Shown: in pieces, positions 18,856 through 28,633 of the stretch
Position numbering within the stretch: position 1 is the first letter of the stretch
Layout: each line of letters opens with the position of its first letter
NCBI GenBank assembly: GCA_035270785.1
Contig: DATESN010000009.1
Coordinates: 1 to 51,896 of the forward strand
Length of the DNA: 51,896 nucleotides
Direction: 5' to 3'
DNA from: DATESN01 sp035270785
Lineage (GTDB): Bacteria > Bacillota > Clostridia > Lachnospirales > Lachnospiraceae
Translations under genes and position numbers: made by a program
Notes under the pieces: generated by a model
Told to the model about the DNA's origin: nothing
The model's input: the letters and a program-made list of their open reading frames with translations, nothing else
The model's database searches: none

Positions 18856-19494
18856 TTATCGCCAAATAATATATTTGTGGATAGGGTTTCCAATAGCCGA
18901 AAACTTAGCTTCGTATTCTGTCATCACATTACCCTGTACCATTTCTTGGTCATTGTGTAAATCATAAGTAATTTTATTGATTTTCCAATGCGCCTCTTCC
19001 ATTTGTTCAACCGCAAAGTTAAATAGCCCTTTATTGTCTGTTTTAAATTCAATCGTTCCTTTACCCTTTAAAAATTTATCATATCTTGATAAGAACTCTT
19101 TTGATGGAAGCCTTCTCTTTGCATGTCTTTCTTTTGGCCAAGGATCGGAAAAGTTTAAATATATTTTGTCAATCTCTTCTATACCAAATACATCTGGTAA
19201 TAACTTTGCATCAGTTAAGATGAAAAAAAGATTGGGTATATCCTCATCTTGAATTTTCTGGATTGCTCGAAGCATTACGCTTGGATACTTTTCTATACCA
19301 AGGTAGTTGATTTGTGGGTTTTCCCTAGCTAGAGTTGTAATAAATTGTCCTTTTCCCATACCAATCTCAATAAAAATTGGATTACTATTTTTAAACACTT
19401 CATTCCATGTTCCTTTATAATATTCCGGGTTATTAATCACATATTGACTATTTTCAATTGTTTCTTCTGCCCCAGGGATGTTTCTTAATCGCAT
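18856..19494 (-). CDS. trmB: tRNA (guanine-N7-)-methyltransferase TrmB
   Basis: This 212-residue SAM-dependent enzyme methylates G46 of tRNAs. Visible motifs are EIGMGKGQF (SAM binding, about 63-71), the NFSDPWPKERHAKRRL stretch (about 130-145, the TrmB signature) and the TDNKGLF region. The start at ATG 19494 has AAGGA 7 bp upstream and gives MRLRNIPGAEE, the usual family start. An open frame extends to 19623, but the extra 43 residues have no ribosome-binding site and are not family-like. Confidence 0.93.
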   Translation of the reverse strand: MRLRNIPGAEETIENSQYVINNPEYYKGTWNEVFKNSNPIFIEIGMGKGQFITTLARENPQINYLGIEKYPSVMLRAIQKIQDEDIPNLFFILTDAKLLPDVFGIEEIDKIYLNFSDPWPKERHAKRRLPSKEFLSRYDKFLKGKGTIEFKTDNKGLFNFAVEQMEEAHWKINKITYDLHNDQEMVQGNVMTEYEAKFSAIGNPIHKYIIWR

Positions 19495-19716
19495 ATTCTT
19501 ATCCTTCCTATACTCTTTTCTTATCTTACACCAATAATATGCTTTTGAAAAGGATAGAACATAATATTTCCTTTTAACCTTACTACTTCTCATTATTTTA
19601 TCTATATTTGTGAACTTTTTCATAATTTTTAATTAATTCTCTATTTACACTTTGGTTAATTAGTAAAATAGTGTATCATAATAATATAATTGAATTAACT
19701 ATTAGGGGATAAAAAT

Positions 19717-21198
19717 ATGAGTTTCTTAACAAAAAAATTACGTTTTACAAAATTTTGTACAACCATAACAATATCTACTTTCTTATCAGTAACACTCTTT
19801 TTTAGTTCTACTTTAGGAGTTAATGCAACAGATTTTCAGGCCGAGGCTGATGCTAGGAAGGAACTTCCTGTAGAATCTAATGAAATTGAAAATTGGCCCA
19901 ATGGTCCTCTCATTGGAGCTGATGCTGCAATTTTAATAGAAGCTAGTACGGGAACCATTCTTTATGCTAAGAATATTACTAAAAAAGAATACCCTGCTAG
20001 TATCACTAAATTATTAACCAGTCTCATTGCCATTGAACATTCAAATTTGGATGATGACATTTCTTTTTCTCATGACGCGGTATTTAGTGTTCCTTCTGAT
20101 GCTTCTGGAATGGGGATGGATGTGGGTGAACAGATTACTATGGAGCAAGCACTCTATGGAGTTTTAGTTGGTTCTGCCAATGAAGCAGCGAATGCTATTG
20201 GGGAATATATTAGTGGAACCTTAAGTGATTTTTCTATTTTAATGAATGAAAAAGCCAAACAACTAGGTTGTCTAAATTCTCATTTTTCAAATGCTAATGG
20301 TCTCTTTGATGATAATCATTACACCACCGCATATGATATGTCATTAATAGCAAAAGAATTTTTTAGTAATGAATTGCTTTGTAAAATGTCTAATACTCAA
20401 ATATATAACATTCCTATTAGTGATACACAACCGGATGATATTTGGATTGCTTCCCACCACAAGCTTTTAAAAGGCAAACAATATGAATATGAATATATAA
20501 TAGGTGGAAAAACAGGATATACAGATAAGGCAAGACAAACTCTTGTGTCCTGCGCAGAAAAAGATGGCATGCGACTAATTTGTATTATTTTAAAAGAAGA
20601 ATCTCCTGATCAGTTTACGGATACTCTGGATTTATTTAATTATGGATTTAGTAATTTTAAGATGTTAAATATTGCTGAAAACGAAACACAATTTAATATT
20701 CAGCATTCCGACTTTTTTGAATCTAATACGGATGTCTTTGGCAATAGTGATCCTCTTTTATCACTAAATAAAGATTCCTTTATTGTATTACCTATCTCCG
20801 CGGTATTTGGTGATGCTAGTTCCTCTCTTTCCTATGATACGATAAGTGATTCCTCATTAGCTGAAATCACTTATACTTATCAAGGTGTTTGCGTTGGAAC
20901 AGTAACGATAAATCTGGAAAAAAGCTCCTCAGATGATATTGTCTTTGATGGTGTATTGGATAATCCAAAGACTGCACTTGATGACCCTATTCTTTCTGCA
21001 GAAGCAAATGATAAGGTTATCTTTATTAATGTGAAGAATATTATCTTTGGAATTCTCCTTATTGCTTTTATTGTTATCATCTTATTTATCATTCGCGCCA
21101 TCATACGAAATTATCATTTTTCAAGAAGAAGACATTTACGATTGCGCCGTAAAAAAAGACGGCGGCATAAGTCTAAATATGATGGATATGACTTTTAA
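19717..21198 (+). CDS. D-alanyl-D-alanine carboxypeptidase (penicillin-binding protein, DacF-like)
   Basis: This 493-residue serine peptidase trims the terminal D-alanine from peptidoglycan stem peptides outside the cell. An N-terminal hydrophobic segment (about 15-37) serves as signal or anchor. The three active-site motifs are present: SITK (near 95), SAN (near 153) and KTG (near 268). A beta-rich C-terminal domain follows, then a second membrane helix (about 444-466) and a strongly basic tail of about 28 residues with RRKKRRR, which should be cytoplasmic. That tail is unusual for this class, which normally ends in an amphipathic helix. Confidence 0.88.
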   Translation: MSFLTKKLRFTKFCTTITISTFLSVTLFFSSTLGVNATDFQAEADARKELPVESNEIENWPNGPLIGADAAILIEASTGTILYAKNITKKEYPASITKLLTSLIAIEHSNLDDDISFSHDAVFSVPSDASGMGMDVGEQITMEQALYGVLVGSANEAANAIGEYISGTLSDFSILMNEKAKQLGCLNSHFSNANGLFDDNHYTTAYDMSLIAKEFFSNELLCKMSNTQIYNIPISDTQPDDIWIASHHKLLKGKQYEYEYIIGGKTGYTDKARQTLVSCAEKDGMRLICIILKEESPDQFTDTLDLFNYGFSNFKMLNIAENETQFNIQHSDFFESNTDVFGNSDPLLSLNKDSFIVLPISAVFGDASSSLSYDTISDSSLAEITYTYQGVCVGTVTINLEKSSSDDIVFDGVLDNPKTALDDPILSAEANDKVIFINVKNIIFGILLIAFIVIILFIIRAIIRNYHFSRRRHLRLRRKKRRRHKSKYDGYDF

Positions 21199-21214
21199 AG
21201 TTTCAATTTTAATA

Positions 21215-22684
21215 TTACATTAACTGTTTATAAAGCTCTTTTACCGTAGGATAAATTTTTGAAAACTTCTGGTATTTTTGTTCATACTTTTCTACGAGTT
21301 CTGGATCTGGTTCAATGGTATCCACTATCTTTACTAGTTTTTCTGCTGCTTCTTCCACAGATGCAAATTCTCCACATGCAACTGCCGCAAGCATTGCCCC
21401 TCCATATCCAGGACCTTCTTCACTTTCAATTAAATCAAGCTTAATGTTTAGGATGTTCGCAATCATTTTTTTCCAAAGAGGGCTTTTTGCACCACCACCA
21501 CAAATATTAGAGCGTTTAATATCAATACCAAGTGAACGGGCAACTTCAAGGGAATCACGAATAGCAAATCCTACGCCTTCTAATACTGCTTGTAACATAT
21601 CTGAACGTGTAGTATCCATGGTAAGTCCAATAAAACATGCTTTTGCATATGGATCATTTAGTGGAGAACGTTCACCCATTAAGTATGGTAAAAAATATAC
21701 ATGATTCTCTCCAAGGGCTGTTATTTCTTTTTGTTCCTTCGCATATTCATGAGATCCTATAATATCATCCATCCACCATTTATTACAGGAAGCTGCACTT
21801 AACATGCATCCCATAAGATGATAGTTTCCATCTGCATGGGCGAAGGCATGTAATGCATTGTTTTTATCTACTCCAAACTCTTTGCTTGAAATAAAGATGG
21901 TTCCTGAAGTCCCCAGTGAAATATTACATTTTCCATCTCCCACTGTACCAGTGCCAACCGCTGCAGCCGCATTATCTCCCGCCCCTGCTACAATCTTAAC
22001 ACGTTCAGAGAGTCCCAATAAAGAGGCAAGTTCTGGCTTTAATGTTCCAACAATATCATAACTTTCATAAATAGTTGCCAATTGTTCTTCCCTAACGCCA
22101 CATATATCCATCATCTCTTTGGACCAACATTTATTTTTTACATCAAATACAAGCATTCCTGATGCATCTGATACATCGGTACAGAAAGTCCCAGATAGCT
22201 TATAAGCAATATAGTCTTTTGGAAGCATAATTTTCTTAATACGAGCAAAGTTGTCAGGTTCATTTTTTTTCACCCATAATATCTTTGGTGCTGTGAATCC
22301 AGTAAATGAAATATTAGCCGTATATTTTGATAATGTCTCTTTACCAATTACATTATTAAGATAATCACATTCTTCCGTTGTTCTACCATCATTCCATAGA
22401 ATAGCTGGTCTAATTACTTCATCTTTTTCATCTAAGATGACAAGTCCATGCATTTGTCCACCAAAGCTAATTCCAGCAACTTGTGACTTATCACAATCAG
22501 CGGTTAGCTCTGCTAGTCCTTCTACGACTGCACTCCACCAATCTTCAGGATGTTGTTCCGACCAACCTGGATGTGGGAAAAAAAGTGGATATTCCCTGGA
22601 AACAATCTTTTCAATTTTACCATCTGCTGCCATAAGCAGCATTTTAACAGCCGAGGTTCCTAAATCTACACCAATATATAACAT
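21215..22684 (-). CDS. xylB: Xylulokinase (FGGY family)
   Basis: This 489-residue sugar kinase would phosphorylate D-xylulose to D-xylulose 5-phosphate using ATP in the cytoplasm. The N-terminus GVDLGTSAVK is the phosphate-binding motif; SFGGQMHGLV, the ILWNDGRT stretch, the DVSDASGM stretch and ICGGGAKSPLW near 395 are XylB hallmarks. Length is normal. It follows the FucI-like isomerase by 79 bp, with a hairpin between them, on the same strand. The FGGY family contains kinases for several sugars, but the resemblance to XylB is strong. Confidence 0.9.
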   Translation of the reverse strand: MLYIGVDLGTSAVKMLLMAADGKIEKIVSREYPLFFPHPGWSEQHPEDWWSAVVEGLAELTADCDKSQVAGISFGGQMHGLVILDEKDEVIRPAILWNDGRTTEECDYLNNVIGKETLSKYTANISFTGFTAPKILWVKKNEPDNFARIKKIMLPKDYIAYKLSGTFCTDVSDASGMLVFDVKNKCWSKEMMDICGVREEQLATIYESYDIVGTLKPELASLLGLSERVKIVAGAGDNAAAAVGTGTVGDGKCNISLGTSGTIFISSKEFGVDKNNALHAFAHADGNYHLMGCMLSAASCNKWWMDDIIGSHEYAKEQKEITALGENHVYFLPYLMGERSPLNDPYAKACFIGLTMDTTRSDMLQAVLEGVGFAIRDSLEVARSLGIDIKRSNICGGGAKSPLWKKMIANILNIKLDLIESEEGPGYGGAMLAAVACGEFASVEEAAEKLVKIVDTIEPDPELVEKYEQKYQKFSKIYPTVKELYKQLM

Positions 22685-22705
22685 ATGTTGTCCTCCTTTT
22701 CTAAA

Positions 22706-22740
22706 AATCTTGCCCCGAAAAAAGTTTTCAGGGCAAGATT
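22706..22740 (-). terminator. Intercistronic hairpin between isomerase and xylulokinase
   Basis: Arms AATCTTGCCC and GGGCAAGATT (10 bp, extended by an A/T inner stem) are followed on the minus strand by TTTTAG. It lies between two genes that probably share a transcript, so it may be a partial terminator or an RNA-stability element that lowers xylB relative to the isomerase. Confidence 0.6.
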
Positions 22741-22763
22741 CATTATGGTTCTAGTTACTTTTC

Positions 22764-24251
22764 TTATGCAAATGGATTTTCTGTAGGATACATCATTCCC
22801 TTAGGTTGATTAAATCCAATTTCATCTACTTCAACACCAATATATTTAAATACTTCATAAATGGATTTACCGAAGTGACCAAATGCTACCGCTCCATGAT
22901 GAGGATAGTTGCCTTCAATTAATACATGACGGTAAAATCTTCCCATTTCTGGAATTGCAAAGATTCCAATAGAGCCAAATGATTTTGTAGCAACTGGAAG
23001 AACCTCTCCTTGTGCTATATAGGCACGAAGAATGTTGTCTGCCGTACTTTGTAAACGGAAAAATGTGATTTCTCCAGGTATAATATCGCCTTCTAATGTT
23101 CCTTGTGTAACTTCTTCTGGAAGATTACGAGCCATGATCATTTGATACTTCATAGAACAAGCTGATAGTTTTTTAGAGTTTGTATTACCACAATGGAATC
23201 CCATAAAAGTATCTTTTAATGTATAGTCGAATTTTCCTTTGATGCTTTCTTCATACATATCCGCCGGTACTGAGTTATTAATGTCAAGTAAGGTAACGGT
23301 ATCTTCACTTACACAAGTTCCAATAAACTCACTTAATGCTCCATAAATATCAACTTCACAAGATACAGGAATACCCATTCCCGTTAACCGACTATTTACA
23401 TAGCAAGGAACAAATCCGAATTGTGTTTGGAATGCTGGCCAACATTTTCCTGCTATAGCAACATATTTTCTATAGCCTTTATGAGCTTCGATCCAATCAA
23501 GTAAGGTTAATTCATATTGTGCTAATTTTGGAAGGATTTCTGGTTTCATGTTACCTGCGCCAAGTTCTTCTTCCATATCTTTTACAACATCCCCAATTCG
23601 TGGATCATTTTCATGTTTTTTGAAAGCTTCAAATAAATCAAGTTCTGAGTTCTCTTCAATTTCAACACCTAGATTATAAAGTTGTTTGATAGGTGCGTTA
23701 CATGCTAAGAAGTTGAGTGGACGTGGACCAAAGCTAATAATCTTCAGATCACTTAAACCGATGATTCCACGTGCTATTGCAACGAACTCTTTAATCATAT
23801 CTGCACATTCTACCGCTGTTCCAACAGGGTATTCAGGAATATAGGCTTTAATGTTACGTAACTTTAAGTTATAGCTTGCATTTAACATACCGCAATATGC
23901 ATCGCCACGTCCTCCAATCAGATTATCTCCTGTTTCTTCTGCTGCAGCTACAAACATGGCAGGACCATCAAAATGTTTTGCTAGTAATGTTTCAGAGATT
24001 TCTGGCCCGAAGTTACCAAGATATACTACCAATGCATTACATTCCGCTTTTTTAATATCTTCTAACGCTTGTACCATATGAATTTCACTTTCTACGATAC
24101 AGATTGGACATTCGTAAATGTCTGCATCTCCATATTTCTCCTTGTAAGCCTTTACTAAAGCTTCCCTTCTTGATACAGATAATACTTCTGGGAAACAATC
24201 CCTACTTACTGCTACGATACCGATTTTAACTTTTGGTAAATTGTTCAACAT
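22764..24251 (-). CDS. L-fucose/L-arabinose isomerase-fold protein (COG2407-type)
   Basis: This 495-residue protein belongs to the group of ketol-isomerases related to L-fucose isomerase. An N-terminal Rossmann-like half (residues 1-170) precedes a C-terminal half with a conserved metal-site region (EVDIYGALSEFIGT near 315-330, and the later FMGFHCGNT and HHGAVAFGHFGK stretches). The substrate is not fixed by sequence. Since the next gene is xylulokinase, the product is most probably D-xylulose, from D-xylose or D-lyxose, or a related pentulose. No canonical XylA is present in the window. Confidence 0.75.
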   Translation of the reverse strand: MLNNLPKVKIGIVAVSRDCFPEVLSVSRREALVKAYKEKYGDADIYECPICIVESEIHMVQALEDIKKAECNALVVYLGNFGPEISETLLAKHFDGPAMFVAAAEETGDNLIGGRGDAYCGMLNASYNLKLRNIKAYIPEYPVGTAVECADMIKEFVAIARGIIGLSDLKIISFGPRPLNFLACNAPIKQLYNLGVEIEENSELDLFEAFKKHENDPRIGDVVKDMEEELGAGNMKPEILPKLAQYELTLLDWIEAHKGYRKYVAIAGKCWPAFQTQFGFVPCYVNSRLTGMGIPVSCEVDIYGALSEFIGTCVSEDTVTLLDINNSVPADMYEESIKGKFDYTLKDTFMGFHCGNTNSKKLSACSMKYQMIMARNLPEEVTQGTLEGDIIPGEITFFRLQSTADNILRAYIAQGEVLPVATKSFGSIGIFAIPEMGRFYRHVLIEGNYPHHGAVAFGHFGKSIYEVFKYIGVEVDEIGFNQPKGMMYPTENPFA

Positions 24252-24290
24252 TTTTTTTCCTCCACTTTTTGTTTTTATATTTTTATAGTT

Positions 24291-24911
24291 CTATATTTCT
24301 ATATTTATTCCTTTTAGGCCATTAAATGCTCCTTTTATGTTTGCTTGCTCATGAGCAATTAGCCATTTGTTTGAAGCAAATAATAGTGGGTCTTCCTTTG
24401 CACCCATTGGATTAACAAGCAAATCAAGATTTGTTCCTTTTGGTAGAATAACCACATTTCTAAAAGGTCTGCCTTCCACAGAACAAGGTGCATAATGTAA
24501 CGTCGTTGCATACATTTCAAATACAGTACCTGCTGGAACTAAAAAAGCCTCTATTTTACTTGTATCATAGGTGTTGTCTTCTTCTATGTCTTGTTGTTTT
24601 CCTATTAAAATAACAAGGTCTGTAACTGCTACATTCACTTCTGAATTACGGTGATATTCTATTGCATCTAATTTTGTATTTGTTCCATTGCAGTATCCTA
24701 TTTGGATAGGAAGTCCACCAAAGAAACTGTCTTGCATTATTCTTGAAATTGGTAATGCTTCTAATTCAGGTATGCTAGGATAATAAACTACTCCTCCCGC
24801 TGGTGCATCTGTTTTTTCCATTTCTTTTAATAACTCTGAAACCTCATAATCATTTGTAAGGACTCGTCCATAAGGAATAAATCCCTGATCTGATACATTT
24901 AAAATTTTCAT
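24291..24911 (-). CDS. DUF4867 family protein, probable sugar-metabolism enzyme
   Basis: This 206-residue protein is recognised as the DUF4867 family, of unknown biochemical activity. It has a cupin-like pattern: EYHRNSEVNVAV (near 85-95) with candidate metal ligands His and Glu, and a second set in HYAPCS (near 140). The residues and length resemble those of small cupin sugar isomerases such as D-lyxose isomerase, but this is inference. It is the first gene of a three-gene sugar operon (DUF4867, isomerase, xylulokinase). A TATAAT lies at 24977-24972 (minus) but its -35 is poor. Confidence 0.7.
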   Translation of the reverse strand: MKILNVSDQGFIPYGRVLTNDYEVSELLKEMEKTDAPAGGVVYYPSIPELEALPISRIMQDSFFGGLPIQIGYCNGTNTKLDAIEYHRNSEVNVAVTDLVILIGKQQDIEEDNTYDTSKIEAFLVPAGTVFEMYATTLHYAPCSVEGRPFRNVVILPKGTNLDLLVNPMGAKEDPLLFASNKWLIAHEQANIKGAFNGLKGINIEI

Positions 24912-25016
24912 ATATTCTTTGCCAATCCTTCCTACTAAAACATAGTATTATTATTACTGACTCCTACCTGTATTATATAAAACATTACTTTTCTCTGCCA
25001 CCATAAACTTATCTAA

Positions 25017-25853
25017 TTAATGGCACTTTCTTGTCCTTTTTAATTCCTTACGATATTCATTTGGCAGTAATCCAAATCTTTTATTAAATGCCTTTGCAAA
25101 ACTGCGACTATCTGGGAAACCGTTGTCTAATGCAATATCACTAATAGAATCTTCTGTATTGCTTAATTGTTTAAATCCGTATTCTACTCGTATGTTGATC
25201 AAATAAGCCTTATAGTTAATTCTTGCATACCTTTGGAAAATGCGGGATAAATATGTTGCTGAAAACCCAAAGTTTTTTGCAACACTTTCTAATGTTATAT
25301 TTTCCTTATAATTATCTCTTATAAATTGAGTAATACTTGATAATTTCTCTAAATTCTTATTTTGTTTAATGCGTTCTTGATCAACATTCTTTTCCTTATA
25401 TTTTGTAATAAGTGTATATAAAAGGTGATAAAAAATACTTTGAACCTCAAATTCGTATCCATATTGTTTTTCAGCATAGATGCCATACATATTTTTTATT
25501 AACTGAATTAATTCAGAATCTTTTTCATATCTTGTGCTCTTAAATTGAATGATTTCTTCTTCTGTAAAATCAGAAAATGTTTCCTGAGGTATTTGTAATA
25601 CGATGGTAAAATTCTCATTTGGTGCATCTATGGAATGAATTTCATTAGAGTTAACTAAGATAAACTGACCTTTTGTTAACATGTAGGGAGAGGAATTAAT
25701 ATAAAAATCTATTTCCCCTTCTAGAACCAAAAATATCTCAATCGATTGATGCCAATGCTTTACCACTTTATAGTTTCCATTTTTCCCTTCAAACACAAAC
25801 ATTTTAAAAGGTAGATCGTCATTTGGAAATACAAGTTCATGTCTAAATTCCAT
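25017..25853 (-). CDS. AraC-family transcriptional regulator
   Basis: This 278-residue regulator has an N-terminal cupin sugar-sensing domain (residues about 10-90, with KHWHQSIEIFLVLEGE) and a C-terminal double helix-turn-helix (about 175-275; ITLESVAKNFGFSATYLSRIF and ISDIALDNGFPDSRSFAKAFNKRFG). It lies upstream of the isomerase-kinase operon on the same strand and divergent from the alpha-xylosidase gene, so it probably controls both in response to a pentose or oligosaccharide. Its operator cannot be seen with confidence. Confidence 0.88.
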   Translation of the reverse strand: MEFRHELVFPNDDLPFKMFVFEGKNGNYKVVKHWHQSIEIFLVLEGEIDFYINSSPYMLTKGQFILVNSNEIHSIDAPNENFTIVLQIPQETFSDFTEEEIIQFKSTRYEKDSELIQLIKNMYGIYAEKQYGYEFEVQSIFYHLLYTLITKYKEKNVDQERIKQNKNLEKLSSITQFIRDNYKENITLESVAKNFGFSATYLSRIFQRYARINYKAYLINIRVEYGFKQLSNTEDSISDIALDNGFPDSRSFAKAFNKRFGLLPNEYRKELKRTRKCH

Positions 25854-26236
25854 ATTCTATGCTCCTAATCAAAACTTTTTTTTACTTGTTGATACTCTAT
25901 TTTACGATATCTATCATTTATAATCTAGCAGTATTTCGTATCTTGTATTGATGTTTACTAATAGAGTATAATTATGGAGGACTTTCCCTTCACCTAAAGT
26001 GAATACTTTCATTCGAATCGTATCAAGTGTATTATAATAATAAATGCGGATTTATTATTTATTTACAATTGTAAACAACGGTAATGAATTATCCAAAGAC
26101 CTTGCCTTTTTCTGGCGTACTATGTTAAATTATATGAGTATAACTTGTATAAAAAGAGAGGTATTAAGAAATCAATTTCTTCTCTATAATGTATGCAGTG
26201 CTATGAATCTTTTTAATTAGAAAGGAGATCTACCAA
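25854..26236 (+). promoter_or_regulatory. Divergent regulatory region, araC-like gene and alpha-xylosidase
   Basis: A 383-bp gene-free, AT-rich stretch between divergent genes. A plausible plus-strand promoter is TTGTAT (25943-25948), 18 bp, TATAAT (25967-25972). This would give the alpha-xylosidase mRNA a leader of about 260 nt, containing a small hairpin (TTCACCTAAAGTGAA, near 25988-26002). The alpha-xylosidase has AGAAAGGAG before its start. A convincing AraC operator or catabolite-responsive element was not found. Confidence 0.45.
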
Positions 26237-28579
26237 ATGAAATTTAGCGACGGATGTTGGTTACAAAAAGAAAATTGCGAATGCTTTTCACCGCAACAAG
26301 TTTACTACACAACGATTGAACAGAATAAAGTTACTTTATGTGCGCCAACTAGCCACATTAATCGAAGAGGTGACACCTTGGGTGGAATTAATTTGACACT
26401 TGTAATTACTTCTCCTGCTCCCGAAGTTTTAAGAGTACAAACTTATCATTATATGGGTGCCTTAGAAAAATCTCCAAACTTTGATTTAGAGCAAACTGAA
26501 AACCTTCCTTTAGATGTAACAGAATCGGATGACATGGTTATTATTCAAAATGGCTCTTTAACATTAGAGATTACAAAAGACCCTTGGTCTATGACATACA
26601 AACGAAATGGAGAGTTCATAACCAAATCTACTGCTCGTGATCTTGCCTGTATGAAGACAAATTGGAAAGGTCTCTATTATGATAAGGGAGACTCTGAAGA
26701 CACTTATATGCGCCAACAATTAAGCCTTGGGGTGGGTGAACTTATCTATGGTATGGGTGAACGCTTTACTCCATTTATTAAAAATGGTCAATCTGTTGAT
26801 TGTTGGAATGCTGATGGTGGAACAAGTACTGATCAATCATACAAAAACATTCCCTTTTATGTATCCAACAAAGGTTATGGTGTTTTAGTAAATCATCCGG
26901 AAAACGTATCATTTGAGGTTGCAACTGAAATGGTAACTAGAACCGAGTTTTCTGTTGAAGGAGGATATTTAGATTACTTCTTATTTAATGGTCCTACTAT
27001 GAAAGAAGTCCTATCCCGCTATACAGATTTAACTGGAAAACCTTCTTTACCAGCTCCTTGGACTTTTGGACTTTGGTTATCAACCTCTTTTACTACAAGT
27101 TATGACGAGAAAACAGTAATGAGCTTTGTTGATGGCATGTTAGATCGAGATATTCCACTTCGAACCTTCCACTTTGATTGTTTTTGGATGAAAGAATTTC
27201 ATTGGTCTAACTTCTTATGGGATGATCGCGTATTTCCAGACCCTAAAGGAATGCTTGAAAGAATCAAAGATAAGGGCTTAAATATCTGTTTATGGATTAA
27301 TTCCTATATTGGACAAGAATCTAGTATGTTTGTAGAAGGTAAAGAAAATGGTTACTTCCTAAAACGCACGAATGGAGATGTCTGGCAATGGGATATGTGG
27401 CAACCAGGAATGGCTTTAGTTGACTTTACAAATCCTTCCGCTTGTAAATGGTTCCAAGATAAATTAGAGGTTCTTCTTGACATGGGAGTGGATTGTTTCA
27501 AAACCGACTTTGGCGAAAGAATACCTACTGATGCCGTTTATTTTGATGGTTCCGATCCTAAGAAAATGCATAATTATTACACCTATTTGTATAATAAATG
27601 TGTTTATGAATTGTTAGAAAGAAAACGTGGTAAGGGGCAAGCAGTATTATTTGCTAGATCAGCAACTGTTGGTGGTCAAAAGTTCCCTGTTCACTGGGGC
27701 GGTGACTGTTGGTCTGATTATGAATCTATGGAAGAAAGTTTACGTGGAGGATTATCTCTTTGTATGTCTGGTTTTGCTTTCTGGGCACATGATATTGGAG
27801 GTTTTGAACATACCTCTACTCCAGATGTTTATAAGCGCTGGGTAGCTTTTGGATTATTATCATCTCATAGTAGGTTGCATGGAAGCACCTCTTACCGAGT
27901 TCCTTGGGTTTATGACGAAGAATCTGTTGATGTTGTTCGTTTCTTTACCAAACTTAAAGCACGTATTATGCCTTATTTATATAGCACCAGTATTTTTTCA
28001 TCTAAAACAGGTATACCTACTATGCGTAGTATGGTGCTTGAATATAATGAAGATAAAACATGCCATTTTCTAGATAAACAATACATGTTAGGTGATAATC
28101 TTTTAGTAGCTCCTATTTTTAATGAAGAAGGGGTGGCTGAATATTATTTGCCAAGTGGAACATGGACCAACTTCTTTACTGGGGAAGAAAAAATTGGTGC
28201 AAAATGGATTAATGAAAATCATGATTATCTAAGTATTCCTCTCATGGTAAAAGAAAATTCCATCATTGCTATTGGATCCCATGATGACAAACCTGATTAC
28301 GATTATTCAGAAGATGTTGAACTTCGTATTTATTCCTTACTTGATAATAAGGAAGCTTCAACGAAAGTATACAGCGTGGATAATCAATTAGACTTAACTG
28401 CATCTGCTATAAAAGTTGAAAATGAGATTACAATTACAACCAGCTCTACAAAATCATATTCCATTCGTCTTGTTAATGTTATTGTAACCCGTGCAACAGG
28501 AGCAACTATTATAATTGACGGTAATGATACCATTCTTTCTGCTGAGATTGGAACTAGTTCCATTAAAGTTATTATATAA
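26237..28579 (+). CDS. yicI: Alpha-xylosidase, glycoside hydrolase family 31 (YicI type)
   Basis: This 780-residue enzyme releases alpha-linked xylose from the non-reducing end of xyloglucan fragments such as isoprimeverose. The catalytic nucleophile is Asp424 in KTDFGERIP and the acid/base is Asp490 in GGDCWSDYE, both in the YicI-type context. SHSRLHGS is the +1 subsite region. Domains are an N-terminal beta-sandwich (about 1-240), the (beta/alpha)8 barrel (about 250-585) and C-terminal beta domains. There is no signal peptide, so it acts on imported oligosaccharides. It ends at a hairpin shared with the facing exonuclease gene. Confidence 0.93.
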   Translation: MKFSDGCWLQKENCECFSPQQVYYTTIEQNKVTLCAPTSHINRRGDTLGGINLTLVITSPAPEVLRVQTYHYMGALEKSPNFDLEQTENLPLDVTESDDMVIIQNGSLTLEITKDPWSMTYKRNGEFITKSTARDLACMKTNWKGLYYDKGDSEDTYMRQQLSLGVGELIYGMGERFTPFIKNGQSVDCWNADGGTSTDQSYKNIPFYVSNKGYGVLVNHPENVSFEVATEMVTRTEFSVEGGYLDYFLFNGPTMKEVLSRYTDLTGKPSLPAPWTFGLWLSTSFTTSYDEKTVMSFVDGMLDRDIPLRTFHFDCFWMKEFHWSNFLWDDRVFPDPKGMLERIKDKGLNICLWINSYIGQESSMFVEGKENGYFLKRTNGDVWQWDMWQPGMALVDFTNPSACKWFQDKLEVLLDMGVDCFKTDFGERIPTDAVYFDGSDPKKMHNYYTYLYNKCVYELLERKRGKGQAVLFARSATVGGQKFPVHWGGDCWSDYESMEESLRGGLSLCMSGFAFWAHDIGGFEHTSTPDVYKRWVAFGLLSSHSRLHGSTSYRVPWVYDEESVDVVRFFTKLKARIMPYLYSTSIFSSKTGIPTMRSMVLEYNEDKTCHFLDKQYMLGDNLLVAPIFNEEGVAEYYLPSGTWTNFFTGEEKIGAKWINENHDYLSIPLMVKENSIIAIGSHDDKPDYDYSEDVELRIYSLLDNKEASTKVYSVDNQLDLTASAIKVENEITITTSSTKSYSIRLVNVIVTRATGATIIIDGNDTILSAEIGTSSIKVII

Positions 28580-28583
28580 ACAT

Positions 28584-28622
28584 AAGTAATGGCTTCCACT
28601 TTTAAAGGGGAAGCCATTACTT
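28584..28622. terminator. Hairpin between convergent genes
   Basis: A perfect 14-bp inverted repeat (AAGTAATGGCTTCC and its complement) separated by about 11 bases. It sits 5 bp after the alpha-xylosidase stop and 12 bp before the end of the facing exonuclease gene. No strong T-run follows on either strand, so its activity could be weak or it may protect the mRNA 3' ends. Confidence 0.75.
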
Positions 28623-28633
28623 ATAATCTACTC

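Noticed and set aside
19495..19623. 43-residue N-terminal extension of TrmB
   Set aside because: No ribosome-binding site, and family members start at MRLRN.
25854..26236. Catabolite-responsive element before the alpha-xylosidase
   Set aside because: The best candidate (near 26070) lacks the central CG in the right register.
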